Shown: positions 23,523-40,288 of the stretch, one piece after another
Layout of the letters: every line of letters starts with the position of its first letter
How positions within the stretch are numbered: the stretch's first letter is position 1
Assembly: GCA_035294085.1 (NCBI GenBank)
Contig: DATGLP010000027.1
Coordinates: forward strand, 62,001 to 126,000
Length of the DNA stretch: 64,000 nt
Reading direction: 5' to 3'
DNA from: Acidimicrobiales bacterium
Lineage (GTDB): Bacteria > Actinomycetota > Acidimicrobiia > Acidimicrobiales > Bog-793
Position numbers and translations under genes: made by a program
The notes under the pieces: model-generated
Told to the model about the DNA's origin: nothing
The model's input: only the letters and a program-made list of their open reading frames with translations
The model's database searches: none

Positions 23523-25052
23523 ATGCGAGTACCGCTCACGATCGGTGACTTCCTCGGGCGCGCCGCGCTCGTCTTCCCGGAGCGGACGGCGGTCGTCGAC
23601 GAGCCGGGCGCGCCCGGCAGCCTCGGCGCCCTCTCCTACGGCGAGTTCGAGGCGCGCTCGCGCCAGGTGGCGCTCACCCTGCAGGAGATGGGGGTCGGGC
23701 CCGGGGACCGGGTCGCCATCGTCAGCCCGAACTCGGCGAGGTTCCTCCTCTCGTTCTTCGGCGTCTCGGCCTTCGGTCGCGTCCTCGTCCCCATCAACTA
23801 CCGGCTGATCGCCGACGAGATCGCCTACATCGTCGAGCACTCGGGTTCGTCGGTCCTGCTCTACGACCCCGAGGTGGCCGAGGCGGTGGCCGGCGTGGCC
23901 GCGAAGCACAAGATCGCCCTCGACGGCGTCGCCGACGCGGAGCTGTTCGCGCCGGCTCCCGACGGACGGGCCCCCGAGCCGGTCGAGGTCGACGAGGACG
24001 CCGTCTGCTCGATCAACTACACCTCGGGTACGACGGCGCGTCCGAAGGGGGTGCAGCTCACGCACCGCAACTGCTGGCTCAACGCGGTGACCTTCGGCTG
24101 GCACACGACCGTGGTCGACCGCGACGTCTACCTGCACACGCTGCCCATGTTCCACTGCAACGGCTGGGGGATGCCCTACGCCGTGACGGCGATGGGCGGC
24201 CGCCACGTCGTGCAGCGCAAGGTCGACGGCGAGACGGTCCTCGCGCGCGTCGCGGCCGAGGGTGTCACGCTGCTGTGCGGGGCGCCGGCCGTCGTGGCGA
24301 TGATCCTGGATGCCGCCGCCTGCCGGCGCGAGCGCGGCGAGGAGGTGCCGGGGCGGGGGAGGACCCGGATCGTCGTCGCCGGGGCGCCGCCGCCGTCGCG
24401 CACGATCGAGCGAGTCGAGACGGAGCTCGGCTGGGAGTTCATCCAGCTCTACGGCCTCACCGAGACGGCGCCGCTGCTCACGCTGAACCGCGCCCCCCTG
24501 GAGTGGGACGGGCTCGACGCCGCCGAGCGCGCACGGCGCCTCAGCCGGGCCGGTCCGCCGGGCGTCGGCGTCGCGCTGCGCATCGACGAGACCGGCGAGG
24601 TGCTCGCCCGCTCCAACCACGTCTTCAGCGGCTACTGGAACCAGCCCGAGGAGAGCGCAGCGTGCCTCGTCGACGGGTGGTTCCGCACCGGCGACGGCGG
24701 GTACCTCGAGGGCGCGTACACGGTGATCTCCGACCGCAAGAAGGACGTCATCATCACCGGCGGCGAGAACGTGTCCTCGATCGAGGTCGAGGACTGCCTG
24801 TACCAGCACCCGGCGGTCGCCGAAGTGGCGGTGATCGGGGTGCCGCACGAGCGGTGGGGCGAGACGGTGAAGGCGCTCGTCGTCCTGCGCGAGGGGGCGC
24901 ACGCCGACGAGCGCGAGCTGATCGAGCACTGCCGGGCGCGCATGGCGCACTACAAGGCGCCGACGAGCGTCGAGTTCAGGGACTCGCTGCTGCGCACGGC
25001 GACCGGCAAGCTCCAGAAGTACCGGCTCCGCCAGCCGTACTGGGAGCGCTGA
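23523..25052 (+). CDS. AMP-dependent acyl-CoA synthetase/ligase
   Basis: A 509-residue member of the ANL superfamily that activates a carboxylic acid to acyl-AMP and then acyl-CoA. Motifs: INYTSGTTARPKGV (P-loop A3), LPMFHCNGWGMPY, IQLYGLTETAPLL (A5), WFRTGDGG (A7), ISDRKKDVIITGGENVSS (A8 hinge) and the C-terminal catalytic Lys in RTATGKLQKYRLR. It belongs to the FadD13/medium-chain or dimethylmethylpropionyl-type group by overall look; the substrate is uncertain. It has a strong ribosome-binding site (GAGGAGGGGG before the ATG). It would feed substrates to the crotonase, dehydrogenase and mutase around it. Confidence 0.93.
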   Translation: MRVPLTIGDFLGRAALVFPERTAVVDEPGAPGSLGALSYGEFEARSRQVALTLQEMGVGPGDRVAIVSPNSARFLLSFFGVSAFGRVLVPINYRLIADEIAYIVEHSGSSVLLYDPEVAEAVAGVAAKHKIALDGVADAELFAPAPDGRAPEPVEVDEDAVCSINYTSGTTARPKGVQLTHRNCWLNAVTFGWHTTVVDRDVYLHTLPMFHCNGWGMPYAVTAMGGRHVVQRKVDGETVLARVAAEGVTLLCGAPAVVAMILDAAACRRERGEEVPGRGRTRIVVAGAPPPSRTIERVETELGWEFIQLYGLTETAPLLTLNRAPLEWDGLDAAERARRLSRAGPPGVGVALRIDETGEVLARSNHVFSGYWNQPEESAACLVDGWFRTGDGGYLEGAYTVISDRKKDVIITGGENVSSIEVEDCLYQHPAVAEVAVIGVPHERWGETVKALVVLREGAHADERELIEHCRARMAHYKAPTSVEFRDSLLRTATGKLQKYRLRQPYWER

Positions 25053-25130
25053 GCACCGAGCGCGCCCGGCTCGCGCGCGCCGCCGCGGCCCGCTGGCGAC
25101 GCGTCGGCGCCGCGCCCGGGGCGAGCGTCC

Positions 25131-27037
<1,907 letters not shown>

Positions 27038-27038
27038 G

Positions 27039-27782
27039 TCAGCCGGCCTGGCGGGCGACCGCCTCGGCCGCGGCCCGCGCCGCCTCGGGGTCGCCGAGGT
27101 AGCGGACGGCGCGGACCTCGAGGGAGGCGTCGAGGTCGTAGACGCGGGGGATGCCGGTCGGGATCTCGAGGCCGACGATGTCGTCGTCGGAGATCTCCTC
27201 GAGGTACTTGCACAGCGCCCGGATCGAGTTGCCGTGGGCGACGACGAGGGCGTCGTGGCCGTGGGCGAGCACCGGCGCGATGGCGTCCACGTAGTAGGGC
27301 ACGGCGCGCGCCACGACGTCGGCGAGGCACTCGCTCGCCGGGAGCGCGCGCCGGGGCACCGCGGCGTAGCGGGGGTCGTTGCGCGGGTGGTACGGCGAGT
27401 CCTCCTCGACGGGCGGCGGCGGCGTCCGGTAGCTCCGGCGCCAGATCCTGACCTGCTCGGCGCCGTGCCGGCGTGCCGTCTCCTTCTTGTCGAGCCCCTG
27501 GAGCGCCCCGTAGTGGCGCTCGTTCAGTCGCCAGTGCCGCTCCACGGGGAGGTAGGAGAGGCCGGCGGCGTCGAGGGCGATGTTCGCCGTGCGCACGGCC
27601 CGGGTGAGCACCGAGGTGAAGACGACCGCGATGCGCAGGTCGGCCTCGGCGGCGAGGAGGCGGCCTGCCTCGGCTGCCTCCCGCTCGCCGTTCGGGCTGA
27701 GGTCGACGTCGACCCATCCCGTGAACAGGTTCTCGGCGTTCCAGGCGCTCTCGCCGTGGCGGAGGAGGACGAGCCGGGCCAC
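27039..27782 (-). CDS. gpmA: 2,3-bisphosphoglycerate-dependent phosphoglycerate mutase
   Basis: A 247-residue glycolytic enzyme interconverting 3- and 2-phosphoglycerate. The phosphohistidine motif [20 protein letters not shown], the loop [20 protein letters not shown] and the second catalytic His in [16 protein letters not shown] are all present, with the [12 protein letters not shown] substrate region. Length equals the typical dPGM. GTG at 27782 follows a TAGCGT -10 by 7 nt, leaderless. It diverges from the ACT-domain gene. Confidence 0.97.
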   Translation of the reverse strand: MARLVLLRHGESAWNAENLFTGWVDVDLSPNGEREAAEAGRLLAAEADLRIAVVFTSVLTRAVRTANIALDAAGLSYLPVERHWRLNERHYGALQGLDKKETARRHGAEQVRIWRRSYRTPPPPVEEDSPYHPRNDPRYAAVPRRALPASECLADVVARAVPYYVDAIAPVLAHGHDALVVAHGNSIRALCKYLEEISDDDIVGLEIPTGIPRVYDLDASLEVRAVRYLGDPEAARAAAEAVARQAG

Positions 27783-27789
27783 GGCGGCG

Positions 27790-27795
27790 ACGCTA
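27790..27795 (-). promoter_or_regulatory. -10 element TAGCGT of gpmA, leaderless
   Basis: Ends 7 nt before the GTG of gpmA; no ribosome-binding site. Confidence 0.65.
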
Positions 27796-27838
27796 GCCGA
27801 GCCGGCCGACCCCTCGTCGCCCGGCCGGCAGGCCTGCC

Positions 27839-27844
27839 TAGTGT
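27839..27844 (+). promoter_or_regulatory. -10 element TAGTGT of the ACT-domain gene, leaderless
   Basis: Ends 7 nt before the ATG at 27852. Confidence 0.65.
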
Positions 27845-27851
27845 GGGGGCG

Positions 27852-28532
27852 ATGCCCGCCTACGTCCTGCGCGTCTGGCTCGCCGACCGGCCGGGAGCCC
27901 TCGGCGCCGTGGCGAGCCGCATCGGCGCGGTCGGCGGCGACGTCGTCGGGATCGAGATCCTCGAGCGAGGCGCCGGCCGCGTCATCGACGAGCTCCTGCT
28001 CGAGCTCCCGAGCGAGGACCGCGTCTCGCTCATGCTCGCCAAGCTCGCCGAGCTCGACGCCGTCGACGTCGAGGACGTCCGGGCGATCGAGGGCGCCGGC
28101 CGCCCGCTCGCCGAGCCGCTCGAGGTGGCAGCCGACCTCCTCGGCGCGCGCTCGGTGGCCGACCTGCTCGCCGCGCTCGCCGGCGGGGTCGCGTCAGCCT
28201 CGGCTGCGGAGTGGGTGGCGGTCCTCGACCCCGACGAGCCGGCGGTGCTCAGCGCCGCCGGCAGCCCGCCGCCGGCGCCGTGGCTCGAGGCCTTCGTCGC
28301 GGGCACGAGCGCCGGCGCGGGGCCGCACGACGCGCCGGGGGCGTCGGTGCGCGACGTCGCGTGGGCACGCCTCGAGGGGACCGGCCTGGTCCTCCTCGCC
28401 GGTCGCAGCGGCCGCCCCTACCGGGACCGCGAGCGCCGGCAGCTCGCGGCCCTGGCGCGCATCGCCGGGCAGCACTGGCACCACCTCGTCGTCGTCGAGG
28501 GCATGCGCGTCCACCCCACCCGCTTCTCCTGA
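27852..28532 (+). CDS. ACT domain-containing protein
   Basis: A 226-residue protein. The N-terminal ACT fold, starting [20 protein letters not shown] and including [13 protein letters not shown], usually binds amino acids or other small ligands. The remaining 130 residues resemble a weak GAF-like module ([20 protein letters not shown], then a C-terminal helix [20 protein letters not shown]). No catalytic motif, so a ligand-sensing or regulatory role is likely. It is a single gene with its own leaderless promoter, upstream of the dnaK operon. Confidence 0.8.
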   Translation: MPAYVLRVWLADRPGALGAVASRIGAVGGDVVGIEILERGAGRVIDELLLELPSEDRVSLMLAKLAELDAVDVEDVRAIEGAGRPLAEPLEVAADLLGARSVADLLAALAGGVASASAAEWVAVLDPDEPAVLSAAGSPPPAPWLEAFVAGTSAGAGPHDAPGASVRDVAWARLEGTGLVLLAGRSGRPYRDRERRQLAALARIAGQHWHHLVVVEGMRVHPTRFS

Positions 28533-28567
28533 CGGGCACCCTCCGTTCTGGCGGGGCGCGCCACAAG

Positions 28568-28599
28568 GTTGACACGGAGACGCTCAACTTCGTTACACT
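28568..28599 (+). promoter_or_regulatory. dnaK operon promoter with HAIR-like HspR operator
   Basis: GTTGACA-N7-GCTCAAC (28568-28588) matches the 7-7-7 architecture of HAIR (CTTGAGT-N7-ACTCAAG), keeping TTGA and TCAA. The left arm contains a perfect TTGACA -35 (28569-28574); TACACT at 28594-28599 is the -10, with a 19-nt spacer. HspR is encoded by the fourth gene of the operon. Confidence 0.7.
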
Positions 28600-28674
28600 G
28601 ACTGCTGTCAGGAACGGAGCGCGCCGGACGCGAGGTTGTCGAGGGCGCGGGTACGAAGGATCGGAGGCAGCGGC

Positions 28675-30515
<1,841 letters not shown>

Positions 30516-30519
<4 letters not shown>

Positions 30520-31181
30520 GTAGCGGCGAGGCGAACCCGGAGGGCCTCGACGCGCGGGCGGCGGACCTCGCGCCCCAGGGCGAGGCCGCGCCCGGGTCCG
30601 AGGCGCCCGAGAACGGGGACCGCCAGGCGGGCCAGCCCGAGAACGGGGTCCGCGAGGCACCGGTGGAAGCCGTCGCGCCCGAGGCGGGCGCCGTCGACGG
30701 CGCGCCGCCGCCGTCGCCCGAGCCGGCGGACCTCGCGCAGCTCGCCGCGGAGCGCGACGAGTACCTCGACACCCTGCGCCGGCTGCAGGCGGAGTTCGAC
30801 AACTACCGCAAGCGGACGATCCGCCAGCAGACGGCGCTCCTCGAGCGCGCCGCCGAGCAGCTGCTCGAGCGGCTGCTCCCCGCCCTCGACGCGCTCGGGC
30901 TCGCGATCGCCCACGCGAGGGAGGACGAGAGCGGCCGGGTCGCCATCGAGTCGCTCGAGCAGGTCGAGTCGCTCTTCTGGGACATCCTCGCCAAGGAGGG
31001 GCTCGAGCGGATCGACGCCGCCTCGGTGGCCTTCGACCCGCACGTCCACGACGCCGTGGCGCACGAGGGCGGGGCAGACGGCGAGGGCGGCCCGGGGGCG
31101 GTCGTCGTGGAGGTGCTGCGCCCCGGCTACGCGCTGAAGGGCCGCGTGCTGCGCCCCGCGATGGTGAAGGTGCGAGGCTGA
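30516..31181 (+). CDS. grpE: Nucleotide exchange factor GrpE
   Basis: A 221-residue co-chaperone that releases ADP from DnaK. A long acidic, low-complexity N-terminus (1-75) precedes the coiled-coil [20 protein letters not shown] and the four-helix/beta domain with [34 protein letters not shown] and [23 protein letters not shown] overlaps the dnaK stop by 4 nt (ATGA). Slightly longer than average because of the N-terminal tail. Confidence 0.97.
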
Positions 31182-31193
31182 GGAAGGCGGTCG

Positions 31194-32288
31194 ATGGCGC
31201 CCCAGCGGGAGTGGTTCGAGACCGACTACTACGCCGTGCTCGGCGTCTCGCCCGACGCGACGGACAAGGAGATCACCCGCGCCTACCGCAAGCTCGCGAA
31301 GCAGTACCACCCGGACGCCAACCCCGGCTCCGAGGAGCGCTTCAAGGAGATCACCGCGGCCTACGACGTGCTCGGCGACCCCGAGCGCCGCAAGGAGTAC
31401 GACGAGGTGCGCCGCCTCGGCGCCGGCGGTGGCTTCGGCGGCGCCGGGGGCTTCAACTTCCGCATCGACGACCTGAGCGACCTCTTCGGGGGGCTGTTCC
31501 GTGGCGGCGGGGGGATGTCGCGCCGGAGGTCCGGCGCCGCGCCCCAGCGGGGCGCCGACCTCGAGGCGCAGCTCCACCTCTCCTTCGACGAGGCGGTCGA
31601 GGGCGTGGTGACGACGGTGAACGTCACGAGCGGGGCCGTGTGCTCGACGTGCGGCGGCTCGGGCTCGCGCCCGGGCACGGCGCCGGTCGTCTGCCCGCGC
31701 TGCGGCGGGAGCGGCGTCGTGAACGACAACCAGGGGTTCTTCTCGCTGTCCTCGCCCTGCCCGGAGTGCGGCGGGCGGGGCACGAAGGTGGTCGACCCCT
31801 GCCCGACGTGCTTCGGCACGGGGGTGGAGCGGCGCGAGCGTCGCGTCAAGGTGCGGATCCCCCCGGGGGTGAGCGACGGGCAGCGGATCCGGGTGAAAGG
31901 GCGCGGCCAGCCCGGGCGTGCCGGCGGCCCGCCCGGCGACCTCTACGTCGTCGTCCACGTCGCGCCCCACCCGCTGTTCGGGCGGCGCGGCCGCGACCTC
32001 ACGCTCAACGTCCCGGTGACCTTCCCGGAGGCCGCGCTCGGGGCCACGATCACGGTGCCCTCCCTCGACGGCCCGGTGCGCCTGAAGCTGCCCCCGGGCA
32101 CGAGGACGGGCAAGACCTTCCGGGTGCGGGGCCGGGGCCTGACAAAGGGCGGCCCCCCGGGCGACCTCCTCGTCACCGTCGAGGTCGTCGTGCCGACCGA
32201 GCTGAACGAGGCCCAGCGCAAGGCGCTCGAGGCGCTCGCGCGCGCGACGTCGACCTCGCCGCGGGCGCACCTCGGGGTGGACCAGTGA
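31194..32288 (+). CDS. dnaJ: Chaperone DnaJ
   Basis: A 364-residue class-I DnaJ. J domain (about 10-75) with the HPD motif in KQYHPDANPG; Gly/Phe-rich segment GGGFGGAGGFNF; four zinc-binding repeats CSTCGGSG, CPRCGGSG, CPECGGRG and CPTCFGTG; then the C-terminal substrate-binding beta domains with PPGVSDGQRIRVKGRGQPG. It stimulates DnaK ATPase and delivers clients. The stop overlaps the hspR GTG. Confidence 0.98.
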   Translation: MAPQREWFETDYYAVLGVSPDATDKEITRAYRKLAKQYHPDANPGSEERFKEITAAYDVLGDPERRKEYDEVRRLGAGGGFGGAGGFNFRIDDLSDLFGGLFRGGGGMSRRRSGAAPQRGADLEAQLHLSFDEAVEGVVTTVNVTSGAVCSTCGGSGSRPGTAPVVCPRCGGSGVVNDNQGFFSLSSPCPECGGRGTKVVDPCPTCFGTGVERRERRVKVRIPPGVSDGQRIRVKGRGQPGRAGGPPGDLYVVVHVAPHPLFGRRGRDLTLNVPVTFPEAALGATITVPSLDGPVRLKLPPGTRTGKTFRVRGRGLTKGGPPGDLLVTVEVVVPTELNEAQRKALEALARATSTSPRAHLGVDQ

Positions 32289-32707
32289 GCGGCGAGGCGC
32301 GCCGGGCGCTCTACGTGATCTCGGTGGCCGCCGAGCTCGCCGGCGTGCACCCCCAGACGCTGCGCACCTACGAGCGCAAGGGGCTGCTCGACCCGGCGCG
32401 CACCGGCGGGGGCAGCAGGCGCTACTCCGATGCCGACATCGCCAGGCTGCGCAGGATCCAGGAGCTGACGGCCGAGCGCGTGAGCCTCGAGGGGGTGCGC
32501 CGGGTCCTCGCCCTCGAGGCGGAGGTGGCCCGCCTGCGGCGCGAGCTCGAGGCCGCCCGGCGCGAGGCGCGCGCCGCGGTCGAGGCAGCCCACCGCCAGT
32601 ACCGCAGGGACCTCGTGCCGCTGCGCGCCGAGCGGCTGCCGGCGCGCCTCGGCGGCCGGGTGCCGCCGGGCTCGACGGCGATCGGCGCGAACCGAGGACG
32701 CTCGTAG
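32285..32707 (+). CDS. hspR: Heat-shock repressor HspR (MerR family)
   Basis: A 140-residue MerR-type winged helix: YVISVAAELAGVHPQTLRTY (helix-turn-helix), ERKGLLDPARTGGGSRRYSD (wing) and IARLRRIQELTAERVSLEGV, followed by a coiled-coil and a basic tail. In actinomycetes HspR with DnaK binds HAIR elements and shuts off the operon; a HAIR-like repeat is in front of dnaK. GTG overlaps the dnaJ TGA. Its position as fourth gene gives autoregulation. Confidence 0.95.
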   Translation: MSGEARRALYVISVAAELAGVHPQTLRTYERKGLLDPARTGGGSRRYSDADIARLRRIQELTAERVSLEGVRRVLALEAEVARLRRELEAARREARAAVEAAHRQYRRDLVPLRAERLPARLGGRVPPGSTAIGANRGRS

Positions 32708-32719
32708 CGAGGAGACGAG

Positions 32720-36552
<3,833 letters not shown>

Positions 36553-36562
36553 GCGGCGCGCG

Positions 36563-37825
36563 ATGCGCGTCTGCGTCGTCGGCTCCGGAGCGCGCGAGCA
36601 CGCCCTCGCGCACGTGCTGGCGCGCAGCGCCGACGTCGTCGCCACCCCGGGCAACCCCGGGATCGACGGTGTCTCCGCCGAGGGGCACCGCCTCGTGTCG
36701 ACGCCGGCCCCGCCCGAGGAGGTCGACGCCGACCTCTTCGTCGTGGGCCCCGAGGCGCCGCTCGTCGCCGGCCTGGCGGACCGCCTTCGGGCACGGGGGG
36801 CGGCGGTGGTCGGCCCCGGGGCGGCCGGGGCCGCCCTCGAGGGCTCGAAGGCCTTCATGAAGCGGCTCGCTGCCGCAGCCGGGGTGCCGACGGCCCGCTT
36901 CGGGGTGTTCGATCGCCTCGACGAGGCCGAGGCCTTCCTCGCGTCGCTGCCGGGTCCCTACGTCGTGAAGACGGACGGCCTCGCCGCGGGCAAGGGCGTC
37001 CTCGTCACGGCCGACCTCGCCGAGGCGCGCGCCGACGCCCGGGCGAAGCTCTCGGGCGCGGCCTTCGGCGACGCCGGGCGACGCATCGTCGTCGAGGAGG
37101 GCCTCGAGGGGCCGGAGCTCTCCCTCCTCGTGCTCTGCGACGGTCGGCGTGCCCTGCCGCTGCCGCCGGCGCGCGACTTCAAGCGGGCGCTCGACGGGGA
37201 CGCCGGCCCGAACACCGGCGGGATGGGGGCGTACTCGCCGGTGCCCGACGCGAACGCCGAGGTCGTCGGCGAGGTCATGGCTCGCATCGTCGAGCCGACG
37301 CTCGCCGAGCTCGGGCGGCGCCGGATCGACTACCGGGGTGTCCTCTACGCGGGGTGCATGCTGACCGCGGCCGGGCCGGTGCTCATCGAGTACAACGTCC
37401 GCTTCGGCGACCCGGAGGCCGAGGTGGTCCTCCCCCGGCTTCGCGGGGACGTCGCCGGCCTCCTGCACCGCGCGGCCACCGGGCGCCTCCCGGACGCCTG
37501 CGAGGTCGCCGACGACGCCGCCGTGTGCGTCGTCGTCGCCTCGCCCGGCTACCCGCTCGCCCCGCGCCTCGGCGGGGCCGTCACCGGCCTCGACGAAGCC
37601 GCTACGGTCGAGGGCGTGACCGTCTTCCACGCGGGGACGAGGCGCGCCGCCGACGGCACGCTGCGCGCCGGCGGGGGGCGCGTGCTCGCCGTGACGGCCG
37701 TGCGCCCGAGCCTCGCCGCGGCGCGCGCCGCGGCCTACGAGGCGGTGGGCCGGATCCGCCTCGCCGGCGCGACCTTCCGGCGCGACATCGGGGCCGACGC
37801 ACCGAGCGAGGCGGCGTCACGGTGA
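36563..37825 (+). CDS. purD: Phosphoribosylamine-glycine ligase (GARS)
   Basis: A 420-residue ATP-grasp enzyme, second step of de novo purine synthesis. RVCVVGSGAREHALAHVLAR at the N-terminus, PYVVKTDGLAAGKGVLV (ATP-grasp), RRIDYRGVLYAG and IEYNVRFGDPEAEVVLPRL (metal ligands) are intact. It starts 10 nt after purA, and its TGA overlaps the purB GTG. Confidence 0.97.
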   Translation: MRVCVVGSGAREHALAHVLARSADVVATPGNPGIDGVSAEGHRLVSTPAPPEEVDADLFVVGPEAPLVAGLADRLRARGAAVVGPGAAGAALEGSKAFMKRLAAAAGVPTARFGVFDRLDEAEAFLASLPGPYVVKTDGLAAGKGVLVTADLAEARADARAKLSGAAFGDAGRRIVVEEGLEGPELSLLVLCDGRRALPLPPARDFKRALDGDAGPNTGGMGAYSPVPDANAEVVGEVMARIVEPTLAELGRRRIDYRGVLYAGCMLTAAGPVLIEYNVRFGDPEAEVVLPRLRGDVAGLLHRAATGRLPDACEVADDAAVCVVVASPGYPLAPRLGGAVTGLDEAATVEGVTVFHAGTRRAADGTLRAGGGRVLAVTAVRPSLAAARAAAYEAVGRIRLAGATFRRDIGADAPSEAASR

Positions 37826-39147
37826 TCGGCCGCTACGCGCTGCCGGAGATGGCCGCCCTCTTCGGCGACGAGGCGCGCCTCGCGCGCTGGCTCGAGGTCG
37901 AGGTGCTCGCCGTCGAGGCGTGGGCGAAGCTCGGCGTCGTCCCAGCGGCCGACGCGGCCGAGGTGCGTCGTCGCGCCCCGGTCGTCGACGCCGCGTTCGT
38001 GCGGCGCGTCGCCGAGCGCGAGCAGGTCACCGACCACGACGTCGCCGCCTTCGTCGACGTCGTCCAGGAGGCCATCGGCCTGCCGGCCGGCGCCTGGGTC
38101 CACTACGGCCTCACCTCGGCCGACGTCGTCGACACGGCCCTGTCCGCCACGCTCGTCGCCGCGAGCGACCTGCTCCTCGAGGCCTCGAGCGCGCTCGTCG
38201 CGACGCTGAAGCGCCGGGCCGTCGAGCTCGCGGACGTGGCCATGGTCGGGCGCACCCACGGCATGCACGCCGAGCCGACGACCTTCGGCGCGAAGCTCGC
38301 CCTCTTCTGCCTGCAGGTGGCGCGCGACCGCGAGCGCCTCCGGCGCGCGCGCCGGGCGGTGGCGGTGGGCAAGCTGTCGGGAGCGGTGGGGACGTACTCG
38401 AACGTCGACCCGGCGGTCGAGGCCTACGTCTGCGAGGCGCTCGGGCTCGAGCCGGTGCCGGCCACCCAGGTGATCGCCCGGGACCGCCACGCCGAGTACC
38501 TCTACGCCCTCGCCTCGACCGGCACGACCCTCGAGGCGCTCGCGACCGAGCTGCGCCACCTCCAGCGCAGCGAGGTGGCCGAGACCGAGGAGCCCTTCGG
38601 GGCGGGCCAGAAGGGCTCCTCCGCGATGCCGCACAAGCGCAACCCGATCACGGCCGAGCGCATCGTCGGGCTCTCGCGCGTGCTGCGCGGCTACCTCGTC
38701 GCCGGCCTCGAGGACGTCGCGCTCTGGCACGAGCGCGACATCTCCCACAGCTCGGTCGAGCGCATCGTGCTGCCCGACGCGAGCCTCGCCTGCTACTACG
38801 GCCTGCGGCGCATGGAGCGGCTCGTCGCCGGCCTGGTCGTCAACGCCGGGCGCATGCGCGAGAACCTGCTCGTCGGCTCGCTCGGCCTCGTCTTCTCCCA
38901 GCCGGTGCTCCTCGCGCTCGTGGCCTGCGGCGCGAGCCGCGACGCCGCCTACCGCATCGTGCAGCGCGACGCCCGCCTCGCCGCCGAGTCGCGCCGGCCC
39001 TTTCGCGCCGTGCTCGAGGAGGACCCCGAGGTCGCCGAGCTCCTCGCCGGGCGCGGCCTCGCCGCGACGCTCGACGAGGCGTTCGACCTCGAGCGGGCGC
39101 TCCGGCACGTCCACCGCACCATCGACGCACTGGAGGGGGTCGAGTGA
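37822..39147 (+). CDS. purB: Adenylosuccinate lyase
   Basis: A 441-residue fumarase/aspartase-superfamily lyase that acts twice in purine synthesis (SAICAR to AICAR, and adenylosuccinate to AMP). Signature loop GSSAMPHKRNPITAERIVGL with the catalytic Ser, plus MVGRTHGMHAEPTTFGAKLA and VHYGLTSADVVDTALSA. GTG start overlaps the purD stop (GTGA). Start of the protein IGRYALPEMAALFGDEARLA is canonical. Confidence 0.98.
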   Translation: MIGRYALPEMAALFGDEARLARWLEVEVLAVEAWAKLGVVPAADAAEVRRRAPVVDAAFVRRVAEREQVTDHDVAAFVDVVQEAIGLPAGAWVHYGLTSADVVDTALSATLVAASDLLLEASSALVATLKRRAVELADVAMVGRTHGMHAEPTTFGAKLALFCLQVARDRERLRRARRAVAVGKLSGAVGTYSNVDPAVEAYVCEALGLEPVPATQVIARDRHAEYLYALASTGTTLEALATELRHLQRSEVAETEEPFGAGQKGSSAMPHKRNPITAERIVGLSRVLRGYLVAGLEDVALWHERDISHSSVERIVLPDASLACYYGLRRMERLVAGLVVNAGRMRENLLVGSLGLVFSQPVLLALVACGASRDAAYRIVQRDARLAAESRRPFRAVLEEDPEVAELLAGRGLAATLDEAFDLERALRHVHRTIDALEGVE

Positions 39148-40037
39148 TGGCCATCGCGCCCGCGTACTCTGGCAAGGTCCGTGACATCTACGACGTCGGG
39201 GACGGGAGGCTGCTCATGGTGGCCTCCGACCGCATCTCGGCGTTCGACCGCGTCTTCGCCGAGCCCATCCCCGACAAGGGGCGGGTGCTCACGGCGATGA
39301 CCGCCTTCTGGAGCGAGGAGCTCGCCGGGATCGCCCCGACCCACCTCATCACGACCGACCCGGGCGCGTTCCCGCCCGAGGCGGCCGACATCGGCGACGT
39401 CGCGGGACGGGCGATGCTCGTGCGCCGGGCCGAGATGCTCCCGATCGAGTGCATCGTGCGCGGCTACCTCGCCGGCTCGGCCTGGAAGGAGTACCGCGCC
39501 ACCCAGACGATGCACGGCACGCCGCTGCCCGCGGGCCTGCGGGAGTCCGACCGGCTCCCCGAGCCGGTCTTCACGCCCTCGACGAAGGCGACCGAGGGCC
39601 ACGACGTCAACATCTCCTTCGAGGAGGCGGTGGAGCTCGTCGGCGCGCGGCTCGCGGCGCGCGCCCGGGAGATCTCGCTGCGCGCCTACGCGGCGGGGGC
39701 GCGGCGCGCCCTCGAGCGGGGGATCGTCATCGCCGACACGAAGTTCGAGCTCGGTCTCATCGACGGGGAGCTCGCCATCTGCGACGAGATCCTGACGCCC
39801 GACTCCTCGCGCTTCTGGCCGGCGGACGCGTGGTCGCCGGGGTCGGCACCGCCCTCGTTCGACAAGCAGCCGGTGCGGGACTGGGCGGAGTCGACCGGCT
39901 GGGACAAGGAGTCGCCGCCGCCGCCGCTGCCCGCCGAGGTCGTCGCCGCGACGCGCGACCGCTACGTCGCCGCCTACGAGAAGATCTCCGAGCGCCGCTT
40001 CGCCGACTGGTGGGGCGTCGCGCCCTGCGCGCCGTGA
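39147..40037 (+). CDS. purC: Phosphoribosylaminoimidazole-succinocarboxamide synthase
   Basis: A 296-residue SAICAR synthetase. SGKVRDIYDVGDGRLLMVAS, ECIVRGYLAGSAWKEYR, PVFTPSTKATEGHDVNIS and IVIADTKFELGLIDGE are the family motifs for ATP, CAIR and aspartate binding. ATG overlaps the purB stop (TGATG). Length is the type found in actinomycetes and yeast, longer than the 240-residue E. coli form. Confidence 0.98.
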   Translation: MAIAPAYSGKVRDIYDVGDGRLLMVASDRISAFDRVFAEPIPDKGRVLTAMTAFWSEELAGIAPTHLITTDPGAFPPEAADIGDVAGRAMLVRRAEMLPIECIVRGYLAGSAWKEYRATQTMHGTPLPAGLRESDRLPEPVFTPSTKATEGHDVNISFEEAVELVGARLAARAREISLRAYAAGARRALERGIVIADTKFELGLIDGELAICDEILTPDSSRFWPADAWSPGSAPPSFDKQPVRDWAESTGWDKESPPPPLPAEVVAATRDRYVAAYEKISERRFADWWGVAPCAP

Positions 40038-40288
40038 ACTTCGAGGTCGCCGTCGAGGTCCGGGGGCTGGAGGGCATCGCCGACCCCGAGGGCCAGACGA
40101 TCGAGCGGGCGCTGCCCGCCCTCGGCTTCGCCGGCGTGCGCAACGTGCGGGTCGGCAAGCTGGTGCGCTTCGCGCTCGAGGCCAGCGACGAGGAGGGTGC
40201 GCGGCGCGAGGTCGAGGAGATGTGCGCGCGCCTGCTCGCCAACCCGGTCATCGAGCGCGCCTCGATCACCATCGCGCCGGCGCCATGA
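40034..40288 (+). CDS. purS: FGAM synthase subunit PurS
   Basis: An 84-residue subunit that bridges PurL and PurQ and is required where PurL is the small form, as here. FEVAVEVRGLEGIADPEGQT, the central GFAGVRNVRVGKLVRFALEA and the C-terminal MCARLLANPVIERASI match the family. GTG overlaps the purC TGA. Confidence 0.96.
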   Translation: MNFEVAVEVRGLEGIADPEGQTIERALPALGFAGVRNVRVGKLVRFALEASDEEGARREVEEMCARLLANPVIERASITIAPAP

